Assembly (NCBI RefSeq): GCF_004011695.2
Contig: NC_082420.1
Coordinates: forward strand, 1,178,001 to 1,242,000
DNA length: 64,000 nucleotides
Direction: 5' to 3'
Origin: Ascochyta rabiei
Taxonomy: Eukaryota; Ascomycota; Dothideomycetes; Pleosporales; Didymellaceae
Under the pieces are notes generated by a model. It did no database searches, had not been told where the DNA came from, and was given only the letters and a program-made list of their open reading frames with translations. Position 1 is the stretch's first letter. The number at the start of each line of letters is the position of its first letter. Positions 32,761 through 43,365 of this stretch are shown one piece after another. The position numbers and the translations under genes are program-made.

Positions 32761-32914
32761 ACGCGCCTTCCTAGGCTATCGCACGCGCCTTCCTAGGGTA
32801 TCCCACGCGCCTTCCTAGGGTATCACACGCGCCTTCCTAGGGTATCACACGCGCCTTCCTAGGCTATCGCACGCGCCTTCCTAGGGTATCCCACGCGCCT
32901 TCCTAGGCTATCGC
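32761..32914. repeat. 22-bp tandem repeat, 7 units, upstream of CLP1
   Basis: Seven head-to-tail units of 22 bp start at 32761, 32783, 32805, 32827, 32849, 32871 and 32893, and an eighth is cut short at 32915 (ACGCGC only). Each unit reads ACGCGCCTTCCTAGG followed by STATCNC. Each contains the palindrome CCTAGG and a start of ACGCGC. Units differ only at a few positions (GGC or GGG, then CGC, CCC or CAC), in a pattern that suggests repeated local duplication. The array ends 72 bp before the CLP1 start codon, so it lies in its promoter or 5' UTR. Confidence 0.95.
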
Positions 32915-32986
32915 ACGCGCTCTTCTGCAGCAGCACGACCAAGAGCATACCCCACCCCGAGAGAGAGACGGCTACTCACCACCGTT

Positions 32987-34635
32987 ATGCTTTCTCTTCC
33001 AGGCCTCAACCTGGCCGCGCCCCCTGCCGAGGCTCTCAGCGCACCTGCCTCGTCTGTCACAAGAGAACAAGATCTGCCCGCCAACACGGAATATCGCTTC
33101 GAAGTTGGCTTTTCCCGCACATTCACAGTTCGCCTACGCTCCGGCACGGCCGAGTACTTCGGTACCGAGCTTGCGCCATCCACCACATACAGCTTTCAAG
33201 GCACCAAAGGCGCAATATACACATGGCACGGCTGCAAGCTCGAGCTAGGCGGCGAGGCCGAGTCAGACTATGTCGCAGAAGAAACCCCAATGGTGAGCCA
33301 CGCAAACCTACACTTTGCCCTCGAATTGCTGCGCGACAAAAGTGTGGCGAGCAATAACGTGGAGATGGGTCCCAGAGTCCTTGTGGTGGGTTCAGAGAAC
33401 GCTGGTAAAACTGCGCTTGTCAAAACGCTCACATCCTACGCTGTCAAGAGCGGCCGACAACCCATGGTAATCAACCTCGACCCACGACAAGGCATGCTGA
33501 GCGTGCCAGGGTCGTTTTCTGCTGCTGCCTTCTCTTCCATTGTAGACATCGAGGAGGGGTGGGGAAGCAGCCCCATCTCCGGACCCAGCCCCATTCCAGT
33601 GAAGATGCCGCTAGTCTACCACTATGGCCTCAAGGATCCTGAAGAGGGAAAGTTGTTCAAACCTTTGGTCACACGCATCGCGCTTGCTGTCACAAGCAGG
33701 TTGGAGGAGGACAAGGCGAGCAAGCAAGCTGGCTTCATCATCGATAGCTCAGGCACTATCAGTGCTGGCAAGTCCGGGGTGTACGAGAACATAGAGCATA
33801 TTGTTTCCGAGTTTTCCGGTGCGTGTGATGTGACATTCTCTACACTTTCCTGTAACTCCATATGCCTAGCCCAGAACCACTACTTTGACGTGGTTCTAAC
33901 ATCCACATTACCGATCAACTACCTCTCCCAACCGCCAGCCCCTTGACTTCGAACGTTAGCTAACAGCTCCACAGTGAACATCCTCATAACCCTCGGCTCC
34001 GAACGCCTGTACTCCGACCTATCCCGCAAATTCTCCAACCGCCCCACAGAAGAAACCGTCAGCGTGATCCGCCTCGACAAATCTGGCGGCTGCGTCGACC
34101 GCGGCGAGGAATACATGAAAGCGCTCCGCCACAGCCAGATCCGAGAGTACTTCTTCGGTCACGGCGAGGACGCCCTAGCGCCAAGCAGCATGACTGCCGA
34201 CTACAGCGATCTGAACATCTTCAGAGTCATCGAGAGTACGCACCCCTTCTCCCGCCTATCCCGCCTCCTCTCTCCTCCTGCACACAAACTACGCATAGCG
34301 GCACACTAACCAGACAACCCACCGCAGCCGAACCGAACCCCTTCGCCGCCGGCGACGCTGAAGAATACAATCCCGCTGGCAGCACAAGGGAGCTCTACGA
34401 GCGCGTCACGCCGTCCAGTGCTATCCAGAATAAACTGTTTGCTATTACGACGGCGAGCCCGAATGATAAGCACGAGGTGATTAGGGATAGTAGTGTGAGG
34501 GGGTACATCTACGTGGCGGATGTGGATGAGGGGAAGAGGAAGGTCAGGCTGTTAAGTCCTCAACCTGGACATTTGCCGGGGAGTGCTATGGTGCTGGGGA
34601 GTTGGCCTGAGGACGTTGCGGGGCTTGTTAGTTGA
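32987..34635 (+). CDS. CLP1: Clp1, pre-mRNA cleavage factor / polynucleotide kinase family
   Basis: Component of cleavage factor IA for mRNA 3' end formation; the animal protein is also an RNA 5'-kinase. Exons are 32987..33818, 33975..34235 and 34328..34635, giving 466 residues. The N-terminal beta domain includes TEYRFEVGFSRTFTVRLRSG and EYFGTELAP. The P-loop is VVGSENAGKTALVKTL near residue 136. MVINLDPRQGMLSVPG and GVYENIEHIVSEFSVNILI follow, and the C-terminal domain ends SAMVLGSWPEDVAG. The first intron is 156 bp, long for this window, with in-frame stops. The P-loop keeps the GxxxxGKT pattern, although many fungal Clp1 proteins are thought to lack kinase activity. Confidence 0.93.
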
Positions 34636-34892
34636 GGGGATGGCGGTTCAGGGACGTGTAGCGTGTCAGGGGTTAGAAGGAGGAAAGGAAGGCATAATCA
34701 CAGAGGAGCGGCAAGCTGGAATATCATACAAACTCATTTTGAAGTCTCGAGTTTCGCGTGTTCCGCTATGCTGCATATCGCTGCGGTCCTGTCGAGCTCA
34801 CCTGGTCCCAGTCATCTTTTGTCCACCACTCGAACTTTCAGAACTGCGTCAAACTCGTTTTTCTTCGGCGTGTTTCTATCCGCTCAGCCAAC

Positions 34893-35551
34893 TCAGTCGC
34901 TGTCTAGGAGGTCCTGTACTCCCTTGTTCAACCTCTTGTACTTCTTCATCAAATCCTCGTACTTCTCCTTCAACTCCTTGTTCAACCTCTCGTACTTCTT
35001 CATCACATCCTCGTACTTCTCCTTCAACTCCTTGTTCTTCTCCTTCTCCTGCGCAACCTCGCCCTCGAGAGTAAATATCTCGGTGTTCTGCTCCTCGGCC
35101 CTCTTCTTTTGGTCTTCGACCTCCTTATCCACATCTATATTTTTTTGCTTCTGGCCGGCAAGCTCAGCTTGAAGGTGCGAGATTTCGACTTGGAGTTGTG
35201 CGATTTCGGTCCGCGACATCTCGATCTGGCTGGTGTGCTCTTGGTCGGCTTCAGCCTTGCATTGTTTGGCAAGCGACTCGAGGGTGCTTTGTACTTGATT
35301 CGAAGGCTGTTTGAACGAGGTTGGGTTGGTCGGATCGGGAGTGACAGTTGCGGGAGAGTATGTGTGTCTGCCACGCTTGTGGATATCTGGAAGGTTTTGT
35401 TAGCCAGGTCTCTGTGACGTATGGAATGCGTGGCATTCTTACGTTTGACGTCAGTCTCACGTTTGACGTCAGTCTCGTCAAATTCATTGTCCTCGTTGAT
35501 GACGGGGCGCTTGGAACGTCTGTTTGACACTCTCTGACCGACAGAGACCAT
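34893..35551 (-). CDS. Coiled-coil protein with internal duplications
   Basis: Exons are 35551..35443 and 35386..34893; the intron has donor GTAAGA, branch GGCTAAC and acceptor TCCAG. The product has 200 residues. The N-terminal exon is short and charged and contains an exact tandem repeat of ETDVKR (an 18-bp DNA duplication, 35443-35478). After a Pro/Thr-rich stretch, the second exon is a coiled coil of about 110 residues. It ends with two copies of an 18-residue block (KELKEKYEDVMKKYERLN, then nearly the same again), matching a 54-bp DNA duplication. Family not recognised. It may be a structural or tethering protein, but nothing in the sequence decides this. Confidence 0.65.
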
Positions 35552-36823
35552 GGCGGAAGTTGATTATGGGACTTGTGTGACACACACGAATGAGCTCAGC
35601 TGCCTTTGTGTTAGCAAGTACATAGCTTGAAGTCGTTGCTACAAACCTGAAGCTTCTGTAGGTTGTCTTCCGGTAGTGTAGCTCTGTGTGGGAGAAGAAA
35701 TGAAGGTGTAAGACTAAAGACACAGCTGGCGCAGTAATATAAAAATTGCCAAAAATAAGCGAGCCAGTCCTTTGCGTCATACTACTATTGTGAAGGTAGA
35801 CTTACTCTTACGTAGTACTTAAAGCTTCGATGACGCCAGTGTGATGGGACAGCCTGCTTTCATAGCAAACGCCGCGAGGTGAAGGAGCGGTCAGAACTGC
35901 AGGAACAGAACATCAGCATGGCTTGAACAACCGCAAGAGAACGAACAACCGATTCAAATGCATTTCACTGCACTTGTGGTACTCATGCAGGACGTACCGT
36001 GTGAAGATCTTGCGCTCAGACGTGCTCGCCATGTGCCAACTGCTGATGGTCAGAATCTGCTGCCGCGCCCAAAATCTACTGTATGATGTCATTTTGCTAC
36101 GTTGGCGAGACGATCTGGATGCGCATGCGAACTGCATATAATCAGTTTAAGGGACGATCGAAGAGCAGAAGCGAACTCAACAGCTCAGCACTTGATGTAG
36201 AGACCTGAAGATGCGTCAGTGTCAGCAGACCACGAGCGCTCAGCCACACACGCTCGGGATTGTATTCCAGGGAAGTATCTTCTGTCATGGCTGGATCTCC
36301 TCCAAAACCAGGATGAATTGACCTGGTGGGGCTTGTTTTTAAAAGCTGTGCTGTACGTCTTCGCTCTAACCATGGGGTCGAGTGAGTCGCTCCCACCGCA
36401 GCCGCCGATGATCCTGGGTATGGAAAGAACGAGGAACGCCAAACTCATGCACTGCAATCTTCCATGTAAAGCTCCTCAATACCGGCTGCCAGCCATGCAC
36501 TGCTACTACTTTTATGGCCGCGATTGAAAAAGCGGTAAGGGCGAGGCTTGACCTAGTGATTAGTTTAGGTAAAGGTGAGTGATGACGAGGTATTTGATGG
36601 TTGCGATTAAGAGAGTTATCAGTAGATTACAGGATTGACGTATTTGTTCATTCGTGTCCGACATTTAAGCTGTCTTTGTGTGAGGCAAGGTATCTCCAAA
36701 AGCAACCCATAACGCCAGTCCGCTAGATGCATGGTATCAAAATTTAGTTTGCACGGCCCCAAGAACGCTTTTGGCTCATGGCCCATTCCACAACCTCTTT
36801 CGCATGCCTGTGTCGGCAGCGGC
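35552..36823. other. Gene-poor intergenic region
   Basis: About 1.27 kb. A minus-strand frame at 36457..36185 (90 residues, starting MQCMSLAFLVLSIPRIIGG) has a mildly hydrophobic start but an unconvincing remainder, and a plus-strand frame overlaps it. I do not call either. No repeats or RNA genes recognised. Confidence 0.4.
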
Positions 36824-37957
36824 TCAGACCCCTTCATTAGGTCGTTGGGGCTGAAAGTCCTCGGGTTTAAAGTCCATCAACTCGGCCTCTTGATGTCCAC
36901 TGGTCATAATTGAAACCTCGTCCTTCTCCTTCATCGCTCTGACTTTGTCCAGCTTCAGTCCTGTGTAGCTCCTTGGCAGATATCGTCCAGGATGCCAGAC
37001 GGCAAACACGACCAGTACTGCCAGGATGGGCAGCGCATCGAACGTCCAGAAACACCATTCGTGGCTCTGCAAGTAAATGAGCCCGTAGTCTTGGTCATGC
37101 GGGATCTCCATGGTGCGATAGATGGCGCGGACGGCGATGAGGCAAGACGATAGGTTGATGGTGTAGGACAGCTTGCGCCAGAGTTTCATATCGCCTAGAT
37201 CGAAGGCGCGCCAGTGTCGAGAGATGACAAAGTAGCGCACTGAGATGATGCTGAAGGATAGGAAACATAGCATCTGCAGCACCAGACCGAGGACCAGGAT
37301 GACTCGTCCAGGTAGTGCCTTGCGTTCGGATGCTTCAATCGAGCGGGATGGTGAGGCGTCCTTGTCGTATTGCCGACTGATCTGGCTGGCGCCTACGAGC
37401 TGGATGAGGAACGAGAAAAGGTCGAAGATGACGAATGTCGTGGTGATCCATCTTGGAAAGCACCACAGGGTCTTGAAGTTGAGTGCGTATGTCGGGCAAG
37501 AGAACCATACCACACGTGAGAAAGCGGTGTAGCATGCGGCAGCCAGGAAAGAGGGCGCAAGTAGGATCATGAGCCAGGAGACAAGAAAGGGCAAATCCTG
37601 GAACTCATCAAGGGAAGAAACAAGACGGCAGATGTGGCCAAGTGTCAGCATCAGAATAGCAATGACAGCTGTCCAAAAGAACCATGATCGATGTCGCAGA
37701 TATTGGTAGACGGAGAGGATGGATATGAGTATGATGATGGTGGCGCCAATACTAGCGAGAGAAACTGAAGGGTCGTAGATGTAGGGATTCAGGACGCCGC
37801 GGGCTGGAAATTGTTAGCTTTATCCAAACTTCATGTTGTGGTATGGAAGGCGAGATGAGGTTGGGGTAAACTCACTATAACCGGCAGCAGCCCGTTTTGG
37901 CAAGTCCGCAGAGTGGAGAACTAGAAGCGCATTCACACCTTGGTCCGTTCCGACCAT
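36824..37957 (-). CDS. RTA1-like seven-transmembrane protein
   Basis: RTA1-family proteins are fungal seven-helix membrane proteins linked to lipid translocation and resistance to membrane-active compounds. Exons are 37957..37876 and 37803..36824; the intron has donor GTGAGT, branch GCTAAC and acceptor TCCAG. The product has 353 residues. Seven hydrophobic segments are visible, for example IGATIIILISILSVYQYL, FWTAVIAILMLTLGHICRL, LPFLVSWLMILLAPSFLAAA and FDALPILAVLVVFAVWHPGRYL. Family landmarks include LAPSFLAAACYTAFSR and the late HPGRYLP. The C-terminal tail is charged and cytosolic. An in-frame ATG seven codons upstream (37978) is possible; 37957 has the better Kozak context. The transported molecule is unknown. 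Confidence 0.88.
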
Positions 37958-39211
37958 TGTCGTGCTATGTTTTTGCATGCCGTGTTTTCCTTTGCCACAA
38001 TTGTCGACGCGGTCGCGATCATGGCCAGAACTCTAGACTCCTCGGGGTGTCAAGCGGCGGCAGCATAGTCTTGTAAGAGAGCGGAGAGGAAGACCAAGGG
38101 ACCCGCAACAGCATAGCTAAGAAAAGACAGAGGAACTGGCGGCATCATGTTTTCTACGAGCGGGGAGGACAAGACTTGGCAGCCTGAGCGGACGCGGAGT
38201 TATGCGTGTTCAAGGTTGCTCCACGTACTGGAGTCGCAGATTTCGCTGCGCCCGCAATGCAATCAATGAGAAACCCAATAGGCCTGCTGTTGCGGCTTTG
38301 CTGCGCCTCCATCACCTACCAAAACTAACAAACTGTGCTTGCAGTGCAAGATACAGCAAGTACAGAGTCCCATCTCGAAGCCGGATACTGGCAGCTCTGT
38401 GCTCACATTATCAGCACGTGTGGCGCGGCGTCTGGGCGCCCAGGCTTGGTTGGAGTCAAACAACAAACTACTTTGCAATTGGCAGCGCCCCGTGCCGGCC
38501 TTGGTCTTGGCAGCCGCGCAGGCACCGGCGGATGTGCCAGAGGGACACGGTGAGCAGAGCGGAGCATCGTCATGCCGGTGCTCTCCAAGCCTGCGATTCG
38601 ATAGGGATAATCGAGGTGATTGCTGAGCCAAGAGTGGCCGAACCTCTCGGTCCTCTTGCTCACCGCATTTCAGCTGAAACCATCCCTAGCTCGTGACATC
38701 GTGTTACCTCAGCGATATTGGCATCTGTTTGGTATTCTGAAGGGACGCGCGCGTTTGATGTTACTATTGTAACGGTGATTCGGAGGCCTGCATCCCAGCC
38801 GGTACACAGAACAAACGCCCAACAATTAACTGGGAAAGAAAAGCATATTGGCCGTTGCCGTGCGATCCTAATGAACTAATATCTGATTCTTAAAAACGAT
38901 GTTGATAGGGATCTGGAGAGATGGTCAGAGCAGAGCATGGAGCGATCTGTCGATTGTGAGACTATGCCAATTTTGTCAAGCGCGAACCAGATTGCCAGCA
39001 TTCAAACCTTGTGCAAATTGAAGGTGTAGAAGTTGTGAATTACGGTCCAATCCTCGGTCGCCGCGTCGGAACGTTGGTCACGAGGAAACGAAGGACTCAG
39101 GCCTCTATGCGGGCGAAGTCGGAGTGCACTCCAACCCCCTGTTTCACGGTCGCAGAACTGCTCCCCATACGAACGCATAGCTTTCGGAGCTCCTACAAGC
39201 TTGCCGCGAAT
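37958..39211. other. Gene-poor intergenic region
   Basis: About 1.25 kb between the RTA1 start and the Arb1 3' end. The plus-strand frame 38202..38696 (164 codons) overlaps several frames on both strands and has no domain or codon signal that I trust. No repeat or RNA gene recognised. Confidence 0.4.
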
Positions 39212-41111
39212 TTACTCGTCATCAAACTCGTCACCATCTTGAACCTTATCCTGGCCGTCTCTGTTTACCCCGTTAACCTCTGCTTCCTCCGGATCGGCTA
39301 AGCCCTTGGCCAACCAACGCACTTCCTTTGGCTTATTCTCCATCCACAGCTCGTTCGGAAGCCACGTGTAGAAACTGCAGTGAGTCTGCTTGACTTCATC
39401 CAGTATCGCAACGCCGCCTTCGAGTGCGAGGATGCGAGCCTCGATCTTCATGCCAATGAAGCATTCCTTCAAGACGCTCTCTTCGACCCAAAACTCAAAA
39501 TTTCTTTCGTCCACCTTGTGAGGCTTGCCATCGGGATACTTGCACTTGGGCAGATCCCACTCATCGCACTCGTCGGCATACCAGGTCTTACAGACAAGCT
39601 TGCCGAGAGGTTCGAGATGCCCGAGCTTCTGGCTGACGACATCGCTCTGTATTGCATACATCTCCCTCGTGATCTCGCTGGGCAAGTCGACAAAAGTGAC
39701 CTCCAGACCAGTCGACTCCTCTTTGGCGATCTCGAGGTTCGTAGCACCCAGAAGATGCTGCTGCTCGTCTGTTCCCAAGGCAGCGATGCCTGTACTGAAC
39801 TTGATTCTTGCTTCTTCATCTCGCATACCAATCTCGTTGATACTCACGCCCTGTTTCTGCAACTCTTGAGCCCAAGTCTTATCGCCGGTATACAGTCCAG
39901 CATGCGATCCACCAATCAAGGAACTCGCAGATCTGTTGAAATCGCCAGGAAGGGCGAGACCGGCAGCATCGACCTTCACCAGCTCGCGTTCGGCCGTGTC
40001 ACACATATCAAGCGCGCGCTGGAGTTGTTCGTCATATTCTGGGCATACTCTGTGATATCGAAGGTAGTTATAGAAGGAACGAAGGACCTGGCAGGCGTTC
40101 TTGATGCCGTCGGGGGCGTGTCCGTAAGTTGTAGGGAACCATGAAGACCTTTAGCTGTCAGTTGGGACCTTACATGGAATGCTGGTGTCAGGAATACTCA
40201 CAGGAAGGCAGCACCAACCTCAGCGAAATCAACCACCCACTGCTTCTTGTCCGCGCGATCCCAGGGAACGTTGTGGACAGCAAGAGCTCGCGCAATTTCT
40301 TCTGCGCCCATACCCTCCATCTCTGCCTTTGACATCCCTTGGTACATGCGAGGACCAGATTCGACACCTCCAAACTTCATGAGTTTGTTGAAGACTTTTG
40401 AGTACATCTCGTGCATGCGGCGCTTCTGTTTGAATCGCTGGATGGCGAGTTCGATGCGCTCAACGAAAGGCCTGTTCTCATCATACATCCTGTCCTCCTC
40501 TTCAGCTTCGTCAGGCTTGATGGGCGGCTCAATGTATGTCTTTTCGAATCCAGTGGGCTTCAGCATGTTCTTGGATGTGCCGTCTGGGTAGACTTTCTTC
40601 TGCTGCGGCTGTAGTGGGACAGGGTACACCGCGGGCTTGCGCGTACGCGGATCATAAGCAATGTCGTCGTTTTCCTCGAAAAAATCCTTGTCGAGGACGG
40701 TCTTGCCTTGCAGAGGCACCTTGCGCTTGATCGTTTTGCCATCAGTGGAGACCTCTAGCAACGCGCTCTTACGTAGTGCAATCACGACAAGCGCCCTGGG
40801 CTTGTAGGACCTCATCTTTTTGAAGCCGCAAACGCGACTGATGGACACAGGTATGTTCTCGCATCCGCCACATTGCTGGAGGAGAAAGAGATCTGTGGGC
40901 AGGTTCTCGTCAGAGAAGTAGAATTCGACCTGTTTGATGTCAATGCCATGTGAAGGGACTGGGCGTTGTAGTGCGATCTAACCTGGCGACGAATGGCTTC
41001 GCCTTCTGGATGGTCATTTTGGGGAGCGGTGGATGCGGTAGGCGCCTTCCCGTTGGCCTGCGCCATCAACTCCGGCGGTAGGTTGAGGCTGATCGGCTCT
41101 TGCGTCGACAT
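39212..41111 (-). CDS. arb1: La-motif/Arb1 fusion: Argonaute siRNA chaperone subunit with N-terminal La domain
   Basis: Exons are 41111..40983, 40929..40202 and 40148..39212, giving 597 residues. Residues about 43-120 are a La-type helix-turn-helix: QVEFYFSDENLPTDLFLLQQ, CGFKKMRSYKP, ALVVIALRKSALLEV, TIKRKVPL. The aromatic and acidic positions that bind 3' oligo-U in La are kept. There is no RRM after it. From about residue 160 the protein is Arb1: KPTGFEKTYIEPP, ERIELAIQRFKQKRRMHEM, KFGGVESGPRMYQG, then FYNYLRYHRVCPEYDEQ, LPGDFNRSASSLIGGSHAG, KFSTGIAALGTDEQ, LGKLVCKTWY and CSFYTWLPNELWM. Exon 2 holds both the La domain and the first Arb1 blocks in one uninterrupted frame, so the join does not rest on a predicted splice. 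In fission yeast, Arb1 works with Arb2 and Ago1 in heterochromatic siRNA loading. The role of the La part is inference. Confidence 0.87.
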
Positions 41112-41753
41112 ATTCACTATCTGGGTTTGGTGTGGTAGTGAGGAAGAAGAGAGGAATCGGACGTGGTGAACAACCGTAGGCCAGAAGGGCGACACGTGAG
41201 GTAATAGAGCAAACTGCCATGGCGGGTACCTGCCTTCTGAGCTGCAGGTGAGAGACGGAAATTGAGGTGTCCAACCGGCGGTCACCTCGGATTAGCGCTT
41301 AGAGTGCGAGGTCAAGGACAAGGTTTAATGGTCTTTTCTTGAGGACATGAGCAATCTCTGGGGCTGAGAGTCAGGCTCGATGGATTACAGCAGAAACTAC
41401 AGTGACGCTCCATCCGAGTACTCGGCCGATCCGTTGAGCGAGACATCACCACCTGACAGATAAGAACACATAATGACTACTGGCGACTCGATGTTAACAA
41501 AACGTTTAGATAAAATAGTGCTTTGAGGTGTAAGAAGCCGTGGAGCTAGAGTGAGAGCGGATGAGGCGCTCTTCTGGCGTCATCAACTCAGCCTGACTCG
41601 CGGTGGACCCTGGCCGTTGCGTCGCGGGGTCCTAGCCTGTTGACACTCGACAAACATCTCTCTCTCTCTCCCCTTGTTCAAGACCAGCCACAGAAACACA
41701 GCCAGCTCTACGCCGCCACACTTGCATAGAGTCTTGACTTGTACTCCACCAAC
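41112..41753. other. Intergenic, divergent promoter region
   Basis: About 640 bp between the Arb1 start (-) and the inositol kinase start (+). A CTCTCTCTCTCTC run lies near 41659-41671 in the presumed 5' UTR of the kinase gene. No TATA box called. Confidence 0.45.
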
Positions 41754-42799
41754 ATGGCCACGAAGCTCTTCGACTCTTCCAAGCTGCAAGCCTTTGGCAA
41801 CGCCGCCGCCGGACAGTAAGCCCCTCCAGGCTACTCAGCCTCATCCATACTGACCACATTCGCAGCGACGGCGTTCTCAGCGATGAATCCGGTGCCGTAG
41901 TAGTAAAGCCGTGCACAGCTGCTGAAATTACTTTCTACGAGACCGTGGCCACGTCACATCCTGACCTCCTCCCACATTTACCCATCTTCATGGGCCAGCT
42001 ATCTCTCGACTCCACAGCCGACGCCTCCGAAGACACCGGGACCTTTGCGACCGCCGATGGCGCAATCGAGCGCCTCCACGGCAAAAAGCTCAGCACAGAT
42101 CTACACATCGTGCTCGAGAACATTACACACGGGTTCAAGAAGCCGAACGTCCTGGACCTGAAGCTTGGCGCGCAGCTGTGGGACGACAATGCAAAGCCAG
42201 AGAAGCGCGCACGACTCGACAAAGTGAGCGCCGAGACAACAAGCGGAAGTCTAGGCTTCAGGATAGCGGGCATGCGAACGTGGATGGGGGTCTCCCCGCC
42301 TGACGTGCCTGAAGAGCTGAAGGAGTATGTCGAGCTGGAGAAAGAGAGCGGTTACTGGGTGCACAACAAGATGTATGGGCGCAAGTTCAGCGCCGACGAC
42401 ATCGATGAGGGGTTCAACGCCTTCTTTCCCCGAAAGACAGACGCCGAGATCGCGAGGGCGCGAGAGCTGCTTGCGTACTTCCTCGGTGAAGTCAAGGACA
42501 TCCAAGAGGCTTTTGAGGCCAAAGAGAGCAGGATGTACAGTGCGAGTATACTGCTGGTATACGAGGGCGATGTCGACGAGTACGAGAACACAAAGAAGGT
42601 GCTGAGATCTGCACGGCCAGAAACAGAAGACGAGGATGAGGACGAAAACGTGCCGAAGTTGGCGGCAGTCAAGTTGATCGATTTTGCACATGCAACGTTT
42701 GTGCCCGGGCAAGGGCCCGATGAAAACGCGCTCAAGGGCATGAGGAGCACAGCAACCATCTTGAAGCGCTTGTTGGACAAGGCTGAGCAGGATGCTTGA
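41754..42799 (+). CDS. Inositol polyphosphate multikinase (Arg82/IPK2-like)
   Basis: Phosphorylates inositol phosphates with ATP, feeding the higher inositol polyphosphate pathway; the yeast homologue also acts in transcription. Exons are 41754..41815 and 41866..42799; the intron has donor GTAAGC, branch ACTGACC and acceptor CGCAG. The product has 331 residues. The inositol-kinase signature PxxxDxKxG is visible as PNVLDLKLG near residue 113. Also present are LENITHGFKKP before it, SLGFRIAGMRTW after it, the SASILLVYEGD strand and the metal-binding LIDFAHATF. An acidic run (EDEDEDEN) lies before the last block, a common insertion in fungal homologues. Nothing looks damaged. Confidence 0.92.
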
Positions 42800-43365
42800 T
42801 CATGAGTTGTAGTTTTGCTACGAGTTGGCGTCTAGACGAAGAGTTCAGACTCACGCATATTTGCATAACCACTGACGAACACACTCTGACCCAAACGTGT
42901 CTCGTTCACTGGTGATTACGCCCATACCCCGAATACGTGACCGGATGTAGAAGACCGAACGCGCGCATGCAGGTAGCTACTCAAACTGACCATCAGAATC
43001 TCCGCCACCAAGGCCCTGAATGGGAAATATCAAAGTGCAGCCTCGAAGAGACGTTGATTTTCAGACAGTTCTAAGCCTACCGCACCGCAGCATCGACCGT
43101 ATGCAAACCCAAGAAAAAGGAGGAGAAAAGGAAAGAAAAAGGAAAAGGAAAGGAAAGAAAAAAGAAAAGAGATGGAAAATCCACAAGTACGGCGAACGAG
43201 AGTCAGACTCGTATTTCGCTCGAGGCAGTAAACCCACGGGGATAGAAAGACTCGCTGACGCCGCCAGACGCGATGCAGCGAGGACCTACCCCAATTGCCA
43301 GCATCCAAGTACAAGCCTGTACAATCCCCGCGAAACAGAACGGAAGCACGCAACGACACCCACCC
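42800..43365. other. Intergenic, convergent
   Basis: About 570 bp between converging genes. It contains a purine-rich (G/A) stretch at about 43113-43175, which produces a Lys/Glu-rich chance frame. Nothing else recognised. Confidence 0.45.

Noticed and set aside
32761..32914. 22-bp array as a CRISPR
   Set aside because: The units are contiguous with no spacers, and the genome is eukaryotic.
36185..36457. 90-codon minus-strand frame as a small secreted protein
   Set aside because: The start is mildly hydrophobic but carries charged residues early and the body has no cysteine pattern or conservation cue.
38202..38696. 164-codon plus-strand frame
   Set aside because: Overlaps open frames on both strands, has no domain, splice support or coding pattern.
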